Below, one piece after another: positions 45,385 to 54,089 of a stretch of DNA of 62,078 bases. This DNA comes from Pseudomonadota bacterium (lineage in GTDB: Bacteria > Pseudomonadota > Alphaproteobacteria > Caulobacterales > Caulobacteraceae). Numbering within the stretch: position 1 is the stretch's first letter; each line of letters opens with the position of its first letter. Position numbers and translations under genes: made by a program. The notes beneath the pieces are model-generated. The model saw nothing but the letters and a program-made list of their open reading frames with translations, was not told the DNA's origin and searched no databases. The stretch spans positions 1-62,078 of the forward strand of contig JAKAZA010000002.1 of assembly GCA_021816155.1 (NCBI GenBank). Reading direction: 5' to 3'.

Positions 45385-45450
45385 CATCCGGCGCCGCGCC
45401 GGATGGGCGCGGGCCGGTTTGCGCTAACTCGCCCCGGACCGGATGTCCGG
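45385..45450 (-). terminator. Two hairpins downstream of the thiolase gene
   Basis: CATCCGGC / GCCGGATG (45385-45405, five-base loop) and CCGGAC / GTCCGG (45434-45450, five-base loop) lie between the thiolase stop and the fucosidase start region. On the minus strand they follow the thiolase gene and may end its transcript. There is no T-run. Confidence 0.5.
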
Positions 45451-45464
45451 CGCCGGTGGCGTCG

Positions 45465-46610
45465 CTAGTTCACCTTCTCGAGCACGTGGATGGCGCAGGC
45501 CGAGCCCATGCCCACCACATGGGTCAGGCCGAGGCGCGCACCCTTCACCTGGCGCGCCCCCGCCTCGCCGCGCAGGTGCGTGGTGATCTCATAGATGTTG
45601 GCGATGCCGGTGGCCCCAAGCGGGTGTCCCTTGGAGAGCAGCCCACCGGATACGTTCACCGGGATGCGGCCGCCAAGCGCCGTCTCGCCGCTGTCGATCA
45701 GCCGGCCGGCCTCGCCGTCGGCGCAGAGGCCGAGATTCTCGTAGTGGACGATCTCCGCGGTGGCGAAGCAGTCGTGCAACTCGACGAGGTTGATGTCCTC
45801 CGGGCCGACGCCGGCCTGCTCGTAGGCCTCCTTGGCCGCCAGCCGCGTCACCGCGTTGAAGTCCGGCATGACGAGGTTGCGCGGGGTGTAGGGGTCGGAG
45901 GTCATGGCCGCGGCGCGGACGCGCACGGCGCGGCTCATCAGACCCTTCTCCTTCACCTTCTTCTCGCTCATCAGCACCGCGGCGGCCGAACCGTCGACGT
46001 TCACCGAGCACATCAGCTTGGTGTTGGGGTAGGAGATCATCTCCGCGCCCATCACCTCCTGCAGCGGCGTCTCGATCTGGTACATCGCCTTCGGGTTCAG
46101 CGTGGAGTGGTGATGGTTCTTCACCGAAACCTTGGCGAACTGCTCGAACGTCGTCCCGTACTTGCGGGAGTGCTCCATACCGACATGGGCGAAAACTGAC
46201 GGCATCGTGCCCGAGCCGAGGAGCCCCTCGGTCGGTATGCCGGAGGCGCCGCCGCCGCCGCCCAGGAGACCCTTGCCCATCTGCTCGACGCCGACCGCAA
46301 GCACGGTATCGTACTGGCCGGCCCTGATCGCCATGTAGCCTTCGCGGAAGGCGGTCGCGCCGGTGGCGCAGGCGTTGGCGCAGTTGACCACCGGGATGCC
46401 GGTCTGGCCGATCTCCTGCAGCACGCGCTGGCCGACCATCGCGCTGGCCTGGCCGAGGTTGCCGCAATAGAGCGCCTGCATGTCCTGGATGGTGAGTCCG
46501 CAGTCGTCGAGGGCCATCAAGGCCGCCTCGGCGCCAAGGCTCGGCACCGTCCGGTCCGGAAAACGGCCGAATTTAATCATGTCGACGCCGACAACGTAGA
46601 CTTCGGTCAT
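45465..46610 (-). CDS. Thiolase family protein (SCP2/lipid-transfer thiolase type)
   Basis: 381 residues. NCANACATGATAFREGYMAI contains the nucleophile Cys; VELHDCFATAEIVHYENLG and GGLLSKGHPLGATGIANIYEI hold the catalytic His blocks, and GMGSACAIHVLEK closes. The HDCFA block is typical of SCP-x-like thiolases that cleave branched or steroid side-chain ketoacyl-CoAs together with a DUF35 partner. That partner gene lies 13 bases upstream in the same unit. Confidence 0.93.
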   Translation of the reverse strand: MTEVYVVGVDMIKFGRFPDRTVPSLGAEAALMALDDCGLTIQDMQALYCGNLGQASAMVGQRVLQEIGQTGIPVVNCANACATGATAFREGYMAIRAGQYDTVLAVGVEQMGKGLLGGGGGASGIPTEGLLGSGTMPSVFAHVGMEHSRKYGTTFEQFAKVSVKNHHHSTLNPKAMYQIETPLQEVMGAEMISYPNTKLMCSVNVDGSAAAVLMSEKKVKEKGLMSRAVRVRAAAMTSDPYTPRNLVMPDFNAVTRLAAKEAYEQAGVGPEDINLVELHDCFATAEIVHYENLGLCADGEAGRLIDSGETALGGRIPVNVSGGLLSKGHPLGATGIANIYEITTHLRGEAGARQVKGARLGLTHVVGMGSACAIHVLEKVN

Positions 46611-46623
46611 TGGCGCAGCTCCT

Positions 46624-47058
46624 CTAGTTGGCTGGCGTGAAGAAGTAGGACAGGTACGAGTTCCCTTCCCTGTCCTTCCGCCCGGCGTCGCGGAAGACGA
46701 CGTTGACGGGCATGTCGAATTTGATCGCCTCGGCGTTCGGGACCATGTCCACGAGGTTGCCCTTCAAGCAGCCACCACCTTCGAGGTCGACGATGGCCGA
46801 GATGAAGGGCACCGGGACGCCCGGGAAGTTCCGATGCACGACCGTGAAGTTGTAAAGCTTGCCCTTATTGGAAAGCCGGACCGGCTGCATCTGGCCGCGT
46901 GTCCCGCAAGCGGCGCAGACCATCCGCTGGCCGAGGAAGACCTCGCCGCAGTGGCCGCACTTGTGGCCCTCGAGGTAGGGCTCGCCGCTTTCTGGGATCT
47001 TCAGGAACGGGACCACCGGCAACGGCTTGGCGGCGGTCTTGGTCTCGGCTTCCGGCAT
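46624..47058 (-). CDS. DUF35 OB-fold zinc-ribbon protein, thiolase partner
   Basis: 144 residues. A rubredoxin-like zinc ribbon CGHCGEVFLGQRMVCAACG (about residues 34-52) is followed by an OB-fold with GKLYNFTVVHRNFPG and FISAIVDLEGGG. DUF35 proteins form complexes with SCP2-type thiolases and aldolases and are required for their activity on CoA esters (known for steroid-degradation enzymes). The gene precedes the thiolase in a two-gene operon. Confidence 0.93.
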   Translation of the reverse strand: MPEAETKTAAKPLPVVPFLKIPESGEPYLEGHKCGHCGEVFLGQRMVCAACGTRGQMQPVRLSNKGKLYNFTVVHRNFPGVPVPFISAIVDLEGGGCLKGNLVDMVPNAEAIKFDMPVNVVFRDAGRKDREGNSYLSYFFTPAN

Positions 47059-47122
47059 GGCTTCCTCGCAAACGACTGGCGCGGGAGTATTTCGGCGCGC
47101 GACCCTATACCTCGCGGCCCGA

Positions 47123-47146
47123 TTGACAACGCCGACGTGGCGTCAA
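47123..47146. promoter_or_regulatory. Possible operator between the DUF35/thiolase operon and the transporter
   Basis: TTGAC (47123-47127) and GTCAA (47142-47146) flank an inner GCC/GGC pair. The half-sites equal those of the TetR operators at 30339 and 30366, but the spacing differs (14 rather than 3 bases), so binding of the same protein is doubtful. Confidence 0.3.
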
Positions 47147-47290
47147 GCGTGCGTGAGCGATGGACGGTGCGCGCCAACCTTGCCGAAAAGTCATCCTGAT
47201 TCCGCCACTTCAGCCTTGCCCTCCCGCCGCGGATCGTCGCTGAATAGATGACGCCGGCGTCACGAGAATGCCGCCTTTGGAGGAGCGCCT

Positions 47291-48712
47291 TTGAGTATCG
47301 CCGCCGAGGCCAGGCCGCGCACCCCGCTTTCGACGATCTTCGCCTTCGGCGCCGGCTCGCTCCCGCTCGCGGCGCTGAACATCTCAATGGCGATCTCGGT
47401 TCAGCCCTACTTCGCACAGAACCTGGGCATGAGCCTGGTCACGATCGCCAGCGCGTTCTTCACCGTCCGGATGCTGGACCTCGGCGTCGACGTCGTCCTC
47501 GCGATCCTGATGGACCGCACGCGGACGCCGATCGGCCGCTACCGGGGCTGGACCATCCTGGGCGCGCCGATCCTGATGCTCGGGGTCTACCAGCTGTTCA
47601 TGGCGCCCAAGGGGATCGGCGGGAACTACCTCGTGCTCTGGCTGCTCGTCTACGCGCTGGGGTCCTCGATCGTCGGGCTCTCGCGTTCGTCCTGGAGCGC
47701 CACTGTCGTCACACGCTACGACCAGCGCGCGCGCTTCTACGGCTACCTGACCGCCATCGGCGTGCTCGGAACCCTGACCGCTCTGGCGACGCCCATCATT
47801 TCAGGCGCGATCGTTAAGGGGCCGCACAACAACGTGCAGATCATGGGCTGGACCATCCTGGCCCTGACGCCGCTCGGCATCGGCGTCACCGCGCTCTTCG
47901 TGCCGGAGAAGGTGAGCGTCGACACCCACGCCCGCCGCGCGCCGCTGGCGGACTACTTGGACCTTGTTCGGCGGCCGGAGGTTCTGCGCCTCTTCTTCTC
48001 CAGCTTCGCGCTCGCGCTCGGGCCCGGCTGGATGGCCAATCTCTATCTCTTCTTCTTCAAGGACGCCCGCGGCTTCAGTGAAGCCGGGGCGTACGGGCTG
48101 CTGATCGTCTACGTCCTCGCCGGCGTCGCGGGCGCCCCGCTGATCGGGTGGATCGGCGGCCGCTTCGGCAAGCACCGCACCATGATCGGGGCCGCCATCT
48201 GCTACTCCCTCGGCCTGTGCATGGTGAACGTCGTGCCGAAGGCGAATTTCGTCGCCGGCATGCCGATCATGGTCTGGTGCGGCTTCTGGGCCATCGCGTT
48301 CGACCTGATGACCAGCGCGATGATGGCCGATGTCGGCGACCAGGTTCGGCTGGAACAGGGCAAGGAGCGGATGGCGCTGTTGTTCGCGCTCACGGGACTG
48401 GCAGGCAAGCTGGCCGCCGCCGGCGCGGTGATCATCTCCTATCCCTTGCTGCAGGCGGTCGGCTACCTGCCGAAACTCGGCGCGCACAACACGCCGGCCG
48501 CTATCAACGGCCTGACGCTGGTGTTCATCATCGGCCCGATCTTCTGGGTGATGCTTGGCGGCGTTTGCTTCCTTGGCTGGAAACTCGACCATCGCAGGCA
48601 TACGGAGATTCGCGAGGCGCTCGACGCGCGCGACAGTCTTCTGATCCACGAAACGCAAGCGGCGAGCGACGGCGCCCTGCCCGGTCGCCTGGTCGGCGAC
48701 GGGATCGGCTGA
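47291..48712 (+). CDS. MFS transporter of the GPH (melibiose-type) cation symporter family
   Basis: 473 residues from a TTG preceded by GGAGGAG. The pattern of 12 hydrophobic segments is typical; VRMLDLGVDVVLAILMDRTRTPIGRYRGW is the GPH-family loop 2-3 signature and VGDQVRLEQGKERMALLFAL the second-half equivalent. It sits in the inner membrane and imports a substrate with sodium or protons. Divergent from the DUF35/thiolase operon, so it probably imports the compound degraded by the 36-47 kb genes (inference). Confidence 0.92.
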   Translation: MSIAAEARPRTPLSTIFAFGAGSLPLAALNISMAISVQPYFAQNLGMSLVTIASAFFTVRMLDLGVDVVLAILMDRTRTPIGRYRGWTILGAPILMLGVYQLFMAPKGIGGNYLVLWLLVYALGSSIVGLSRSSWSATVVTRYDQRARFYGYLTAIGVLGTLTALATPIISGAIVKGPHNNVQIMGWTILALTPLGIGVTALFVPEKVSVDTHARRAPLADYLDLVRRPEVLRLFFSSFALALGPGWMANLYLFFFKDARGFSEAGAYGLLIVYVLAGVAGAPLIGWIGGRFGKHRTMIGAAICYSLGLCMVNVVPKANFVAGMPIMVWCGFWAIAFDLMTSAMMADVGDQVRLEQGKERMALLFALTGLAGKLAAAGAVIISYPLLQAVGYLPKLGAHNTPAAINGLTLVFIIGPIFWVMLGGVCFLGWKLDHRRHTEIREALDARDSLLIHETQAASDGALPGRLVGDGIG

Positions 48713-48809
48713 GGCCCCGATCGCCCCGCAACCCACGGCGTGTTGACCCTGGTCCGGCCGCATGGCCATGTTACGCGACCAATAGCGTGACGGTCGGGGG
48801 ACGTTGGCG

Positions 48810-50063
48810 ATGCGATTGGTGACGCGTGCGGCCGTATTGGCGGCCATGTGCCTTTTCTTGGCTGGATGCATCACGTTCGGCTCGATCGGCGATCGGGGCA
48901 CTGCGCTCAACGAGGGCGTCGGCGGGTGGCAGAACCGCGGGATCTTGCTCAACATCGTGCGCGCCAGCCGCCACGAGCCGCTCTACTTCCTGTCGCTGAA
49001 CAACGCGATCGGCACCGGCGTCTCGGACTTCAAGTTCGGCTTGCCGCCGTTCACGGTAGGGCCGCGCCTCAGTCTGGCGCAAAAGCAGTACACGTTCGGC
49101 GCCAACGCCTCGACATCCCTGGACAACTCGACCACCACCCAGTTCCAGGTGAACGTCTTCTCGAACCAGGCCTTCTACATGGGCATCATGCAGCCGCTTG
49201 GCCTGGACGAGGTCAGCCTGCTGCTGGACCAAGGCTTCCCGCGCGAGCTGATCTTCTATCTTGTGATCGACAAGGCGAAGCTGACGCCGACCAACGGCCA
49301 GCCCGCGTTCTTCGTCTACAACGACCCGTCGAACTCGAAATACTGGATGTTCGTCCAGGCGATCCAGTCAGCGATGATCCACGGCCTCGTCGTCGAGACG
49401 CCGAACCCGGAACTCGAGGCCACCGTGACGCACCCCGCCGAACCGGGCGCGACGTCCGACGCCGCGGACCCGGCCCAGGCCGCCGAGGCGGGCGCGAATG
49501 CGCCGCCCGACGCCGGCGAGGCCGGCCCTCGCCCGAGGCCCGACGCCAACGTGAGCGAGCACCCGACGCGCGCCGACCGTTCGCTCGCGCCCCAGCTCTG
49601 CTTCGAGCGGGCGATGGCCACGGACGCAGCCAAGAAGGAATTCGCCGAACTGATCGCGGAAGGACGCAAGCCGAATTTCTGCGGCCACCCGCTCGCCCAC
49701 CCGCATCTGACCGTCCGGCTCTTCGGCCAGGACTACGAGGTCGAGATCTTCACCCGCTCGGTGAGCGGGATTTTCCGCTACCTCGGCGGGGTGCTGGCCG
49801 ATCCGGCCAAAGCGCCGGTGCTGGTCGACTACGGCGTGCCGGGTGAAACGACGCCCACGGGCCCGCTGCTCGACGTGCGCTCGCAAGGCGGCATCACCGG
49901 TTTCGGGTGTTTCGCCCACGTCTATTACGCCGAGCGTCCGTGGTGCGTGCCCGAACAGGGCCGACAGACCACACGCGACATCTTCAACGTGCTTACGATG
50001 CTCGTGGCGCTCAAGCAGAAGCCCAGCGACCTCCCCGCATCCTCGATCCTGCTCGGCGGGTGA
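48810..50063 (+). CDS. Lipoprotein of unknown function, first gene of the patatin/SLOG cassette
   Basis: 417 residues from the ATG at 48810. A lipoprotein signal ends with the lipobox LAGC (Cys20). The first mature part (NRGILLNIVRASRHEPLYFLS) resembles a widespread but uncharacterised lipoprotein family with an LLNIVRA...PLYF motif. Residues about 200-265 are an Ala/Pro/Glu-rich linker, then a second domain with FEIFTRSVSGIFRYLGGVLAD-like content follows. It likely faces the periplasm. The patatin gene starts 61 bases downstream, and the SLOG gene follows that. Confidence 0.8.
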   Translation: MRLVTRAAVLAAMCLFLAGCITFGSIGDRGTALNEGVGGWQNRGILLNIVRASRHEPLYFLSLNNAIGTGVSDFKFGLPPFTVGPRLSLAQKQYTFGANASTSLDNSTTTQFQVNVFSNQAFYMGIMQPLGLDEVSLLLDQGFPRELIFYLVIDKAKLTPTNGQPAFFVYNDPSNSKYWMFVQAIQSAMIHGLVVETPNPELEATVTHPAEPGATSDAADPAQAAEAGANAPPDAGEAGPRPRPDANVSEHPTRADRSLAPQLCFERAMATDAAKKEFAELIAEGRKPNFCGHPLAHPHLTVRLFGQDYEVEIFTRSVSGIFRYLGGVLADPAKAPVLVDYGVPGETTPTGPLLDVRSQGGITGFGCFAHVYYAERPWCVPEQGRQTTRDIFNVLTMLVALKQKPSDLPASSILLGG

Positions 50064-50124
50064 CGGATCGCGCATGGACGCCCGCACAGGCCTAACCTAA
50101 ACCTTGACGGAGGGTCGTTCTTCG

Positions 50125-51306
50125 TTGCTACCTTGTTTCGAGCCAGGATCGGGACCGAAGCGGATCTTGGCCGTGGACGGCGGCGGCGTGCGCGGGGCGC
50201 TCGCCGTCGGCATCATCGCGCGGATCGAGCAGACGCTGCGTGAAAAGTACGGCCGCCCCGACCTCGTCCTTTCCGACTACTTCGACCTGATCGGCGGCAC
50301 TTCGACCGGCGCCATCATCGCTGCCGGCCTTGCGCTCGGCCGCAGCGCCGACAGCCTCGCCGACCTCTACCGTCGCCTGGGCCCCAGGGTGTTCCGCGGC
50401 GGCGGCCCGCGCGTGCCGCTGGTTCAACCGCGGTTCGACCCGCGCCGGCTGGAGACGGTGATCAAGGAGGAACTGGGCGCGGCGACGCTGGGCGGCGCGG
50501 CGTGGAAGACCGGTTTCGCCGCCATCGCCAAACGCGTCGACACGGGCTCCAGCTGGGTGCTGACCAACTGCCCTCGCGCCAGGTACTGGGAAGGCGACCC
50601 CGAGGAGAACGCCCGCGAGCCCGATCCCGCCAGGCGGCTCACCCTGCCCAACCGCGACTATCCTCTAGCCACCGTCGTCCAGGCGAGCGCAGCCGCCCCG
50701 TTCTACTTCGACATCGTGCGTCTCGAAGTGACCCACAATGACAGCGGCGCCTTCTTCGACGGCGCGGTCACGCCGCACGGCAATCCGGCGATGCAGCTCG
50801 CAATGGTGGCCCTGGCGCCGCCTTTCGGCTTCGGCTGGCAGTCAGGGGATGACAAGCTGCTGATCGTCTCGGTCGGCACCGGCCAGGCGCGGCCCATGCG
50901 GCCGGAATGGGCGTCGCGGCCGGCAAGGTTGGCGATCTGGAAGGCGATCCACGCCTTGACCTCGCTCAGCTACGACACGAGCCAGCTCGCGATTTCGATG
51001 CTGCAGTGGCTCGGAACCTCGCCGCAGCCGTGGATCGTCAACAGCGAGGTCGGCGACTTCTCGGGCATGAACCCCGGCCCGCCGCTCTGGACGTTCGTAC
51101 GCTACGACGCCCCGCTTGAAGCGCGCTGGCTGGCGGCGCATCTCGACAACCCGCCAGATCCGTCGCTGCTACCCAGGCTGTCACGCCTGGACGATGACCG
51201 GCAGGTCCCGGCCCTCTATGACATCGGACTGCGCGCCGGCGAGCGTCTGGTGAAGCGGGAGCATTTCGCGGACTGCTTCGATCCGGGCCCGACCTCGCCC
51301 GCGTAG
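50125..51306 (+). CDS. Patatin-like phospholipase
   Basis: About 393 residues from a TTG at 50125 with GGAGGG ten bases upstream; the track start at 50104 is also TTG but has no ribosome site. Oxyanion loop DGGGVRGALAVG, nucleophile Ser60 in GGTSTGAIIAAG and catalytic Asp212 in the DGAV motif (FFDGAVTPHGNPA) show a complete dyad. Related patatins are effectors of CBASS anti-phage systems, where they degrade membrane lipids. Here it stands between a lipoprotein gene and a SLOG-domain gene instead of a cyclase gene. No signal peptide. Confidence 0.9.
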   Translation: MLPCFEPGSGPKRILAVDGGGVRGALAVGIIARIEQTLREKYGRPDLVLSDYFDLIGGTSTGAIIAAGLALGRSADSLADLYRRLGPRVFRGGGPRVPLVQPRFDPRRLETVIKEELGAATLGGAAWKTGFAAIAKRVDTGSSWVLTNCPRARYWEGDPEENAREPDPARRLTLPNRDYPLATVVQASAAAPFYFDIVRLEVTHNDSGAFFDGAVTPHGNPAMQLAMVALAPPFGFGWQSGDDKLLIVSVGTGQARPMRPEWASRPARLAIWKAIHALTSLSYDTSQLAISMLQWLGTSPQPWIVNSEVGDFSGMNPGPPLWTFVRYDAPLEARWLAAHLDNPPDPSLLPRLSRLDDDRQVPALYDIGLRAGERLVKREHFADCFDPGPTSPA

Positions 51307-51336
51307 CCGCCCGCACCCACCCCAGACTCGGACCGG

Positions 51337-53316
51337 ATGAACGACGTGACACGCCCTTCGGCGGATTCCGCAGCCGTCGACATCGAAGCGGTCGGCGATG
51401 TCGCGGACCAGCTGCCGCTGGTCGTGACCGTAGGCTTCACCGGTCACCGCGCGGTCGGGGACCCGGACGAGGCGCGGCGCCTGGTCCGGGCGGCGCTGGC
51501 CATTGTCGGCGAAGCTTTTGACCTTCTCATCGCATCGCCGCTGGCCGAAGCCTACGACGGAGCGGCGCGGCTGCGCCTGGTGGTCGGCCAGGCGCCGGGC
51601 GCCGACCGCGTCGCGGCGGAGGTCTGGCGCGAGGAGGGACTCGGCGAGGTTCACGCCGTCTACCCGTTCAAGGCGCCGACCGGCGAGGCGGCCTACACAG
51701 ACCGGCCCGAAAGCGGCGACCCCGACACGCGGGTCGAGCCGACGCCGGAGTTCGCCCCGTGGACCGGGTTCGACGCCTACGGCCTCGGCCTCGAGAGCGA
51801 TCAGGCGCACGCGGAGGTGGGACGGTGGCTCGTGCGGCACGCGGACCTTCTGATCGGCTGGTGGAACGGCGAGCCCGGCAAGGGCCCCGGCGGCGTCGCC
51901 GACACGATGATCCGGGCGCTCGACCGGGGCCTGCCGGTGATCTGGCTGCAGCCCGGAGACGGGCGCGTCCGGCTGATCGCCCCCGGCGCCTCGCGCCGCC
52001 ACGCGGACGCGGCCGAGGCGATCAAGGGAGTGGGCGATCTGGCCGGACCGCTTTCATCGCAGGCGTTGGCCGAGCTGCTGCGTCCGGCGCTCTCCCCGCC
52101 AGGCGACCCTGAGTCGAACCCGCATGATCCCGAGGTGGTCGCGCGGCTCGATTATGTGGCGGTCGACCCGCTGCGGGTCCGCCCAGGCCTCTATGGACTG
52201 GGGCAACGCTTCCTGAATCGCACGCTTTGGCGTTCCTACCGACTGTTCGAGAGCCTCGCCGGGCGCGAGCCGCCGATCGAGGCGAGCGCACCGCCGATCC
52301 CGCCGGGCCTCTCCGGCGAGCCCGGTTTCGCAAGGCTGCAAGCGGCCTCCGCCGAGGCCGGCGCGCGAGCCGACGAGCTGTCGGCCATCCATCGTTCGCA
52401 GCAGCTGTTGCTGATTGTGCTGGCGATCGCCGCCGTGCTCGTAGGCGCCCTGCCTCCGCTCCTGACCGCCGGATTGGACAATCCGCCCCGAGCCCAGGCC
52501 GGGGCCACGTTCGCTCGCGCCGAGGCGCTCAACAAGGCGGCGGCGGACGCAGCGCGGGCGGCCGCCTCGGTGCACGCAGGGGCCGCCGGGGTGGAATTCT
52601 GCCTTGGCCTGCTCGCCGCGGGCGTCGCGTTCACGGCCCGGCGGGCGCACCGCCACAGACGCTGGAGCGACGCGCGCCGCCTCGCCGAGCGTCTGCGCGG
52701 CGCCATCGCCACCTGGCCGCTCGGGTTCGACGTCGCCGACGGGCGCCTGTCGCCGCCGCAGACCTGGACCGAGTGGCGGGTGCGGGCGGTGCTGCGCGCC
52801 GCAGGCCCCCGGCGCGGCTGGCTCACCCGCGAACGCTTCGCCAGGACCGCCGATTGGGCGGCCGGCCAGCTGATCGACAGCCAGATCGCCTACCACGACC
52901 GCCAGCGCCGCGTGGCGCACCGGATCGAGCGGGTGGTGCGGGGGATAGAAGGCGGCTCGTTCGCTGTCCTGATGCTGACCCTCGCCGGCTACGTCGCCCT
53001 CGTCGTGGGTCTCCGGCTCGCGCAGGCGCCGCCCCCTCCGCCGACCATCAGCGCGCTGGTCACGCTGCTGAGCGCCGTGTCGCCCGCCATCGGCGCCGGA
53101 TGCCTGGCGCTCGACGCCACCAACGGCTTCGGCGAGATCGCGCTGCACTCCGAGCGGCTGAAGTCGGAGTTCGAACACCGCAGGCGCGAGCTTGGCGGGG
53201 GCGTTGACGAGTACCACCACGTTCAAGCCGTGATCCGGAGCGCTGCACAGCTGCTGCGGGACGAGAACGACGCATGGCGCGACAGCCTGCTCAGGCGCCG
53301 GATCGTCCGCGCCTGA
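51337..53316 (+). CDS. SLOG-domain protein with four membrane helices (SLATT-like C-terminus)
   Basis: 659 residues. Residues 27-210 form a SLOG/YpsA-type Rossmann domain: VVTVGFTGHR, LVVGQAPGADRVAAEVWREEG, HADLLIGWWNG, GPGGVADTMIRALDRGLPVIWL. Two pairs of hydrophobic helices follow (about 356-378, 414-433, 540-562, 571-592), with basic loops between, and a C-terminal coiled segment. The second pair with a SERLKSEFEHRRREL helix resembles the SLATT membrane-effector pattern. SLOG domains are predicted nucleotide-derivative sensors in conflict systems (Burroughs and colleagues). Starts 30 bases after the patatin gene. Family assignment of the C-terminus is uncertain. Confidence 0.82.
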   Translation: MNDVTRPSADSAAVDIEAVGDVADQLPLVVTVGFTGHRAVGDPDEARRLVRAALAIVGEAFDLLIASPLAEAYDGAARLRLVVGQAPGADRVAAEVWREEGLGEVHAVYPFKAPTGEAAYTDRPESGDPDTRVEPTPEFAPWTGFDAYGLGLESDQAHAEVGRWLVRHADLLIGWWNGEPGKGPGGVADTMIRALDRGLPVIWLQPGDGRVRLIAPGASRRHADAAEAIKGVGDLAGPLSSQALAELLRPALSPPGDPESNPHDPEVVARLDYVAVDPLRVRPGLYGLGQRFLNRTLWRSYRLFESLAGREPPIEASAPPIPPGLSGEPGFARLQAASAEAGARADELSAIHRSQQLLLIVLAIAAVLVGALPPLLTAGLDNPPRAQAGATFARAEALNKAAADAARAAASVHAGAAGVEFCLGLLAAGVAFTARRAHRHRRWSDARRLAERLRGAIATWPLGFDVADGRLSPPQTWTEWRVRAVLRAAGPRRGWLTRERFARTADWAAGQLIDSQIAYHDRQRRVAHRIERVVRGIEGGSFAVLMLTLAGYVALVVGLRLAQAPPPPPTISALVTLLSAVSPAIGAGCLALDATNGFGEIALHSERLKSEFEHRRRELGGGVDEYHHVQAVIRSAAQLLRDENDAWRDSLLRRRIVRA

Positions 53317-53456
53317 AGCGGCGGCGCATATCCTTTCCAGCGCTAGGCGCACCGCGCGACGCGAGTCGCCAATAATCGCAGAAGAGATCGCCTGGCCCCT
53401 CGTGCACGAAGAGGAGCGCATCGCCATCGGCGGCTCTGGGCGCTAATACTCGCGAG

Positions 53457-54089
53457 ATGAGCGATGCAGGCCTGTCGAACTGGGACCGCCGATTCGCCGA
53501 CGAGGGTTACCTCTTCGGCGAGCGTCCGAACGCCTTCCTCGAGCGCCAGCGCGAGCGGTTGCCTGCGAGCGGACGTGCGCTCGCCGTGGCGGACGGCGAG
53601 GGCCGCAACGGCGTCTGGCTCGCCCAGCAGGGATTGCGGGTTCTCGCCGTCGACGCCTCGGCGGTAGGCCAGGAGAAGGCGCGAAAGCTGGCGAAGGCGC
53701 GGGGCGTGAAGCTCGAGTTCGAGCTGGCCGACCTCGCTGGCTGGACCTGGCCCTCGGCGGCGTTCGACGTGGTGGCGGCGATCTTCGTCCAGTTCGCGGG
53801 GCCCGACCTGCGCGCGGCGATGTTCCGCGGCATGAAGGAGGCCCTCAAGCCGGGCGGGCTTTTGCTGCTCGAAGGCTATCGCCCCGAGCAGCTCGGCTAC
53901 CGCACCGGCGGCCCGCCGATCGAGGAAAACCTCTACACCGAGGCGCTCCTGCGCGAAGCGTTCGCCGACATGGAGGTGCTCGAACTCAGGGCCTACGACG
54001 CCGCTATCGAGGAAGGCCGCGGCCACAACGGCATGTCGGCGCTGATCGACCTGGTGGCGCGCAAACCGGCCCAGACGTTCGCCCGCTAG
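53457..54089 (+). CDS. Class I SAM-dependent methyltransferase (TehB-like)
   Basis: 210 residues. LSNWDRRFADEGYLFGERPNAFL is the TehB-like start; motif I is degenerate (LAVADGEGRNGVWLAQQG), followed by VLAVDASAVGQEKA and DVVAAIFVQFAGPDLRAAM. LKPGGLLLLEGYRPEQLGYRTGGPP matches the tellurite/small-molecule methyltransferase branch. Substrate unknown. Its stop overlaps that of the convergent aldehyde dehydrogenase gene. Confidence 0.92.
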   Translation: MSDAGLSNWDRRFADEGYLFGERPNAFLERQRERLPASGRALAVADGEGRNGVWLAQQGLRVLAVDASAVGQEKARKLAKARGVKLEFELADLAGWTWPSAAFDVVAAIFVQFAGPDLRAAMFRGMKEALKPGGLLLLEGYRPEQLGYRTGGPPIEENLYTEALLREAFADMEVLELRAYDAAIEEGRGHNGMSALIDLVARKPAQTFAR

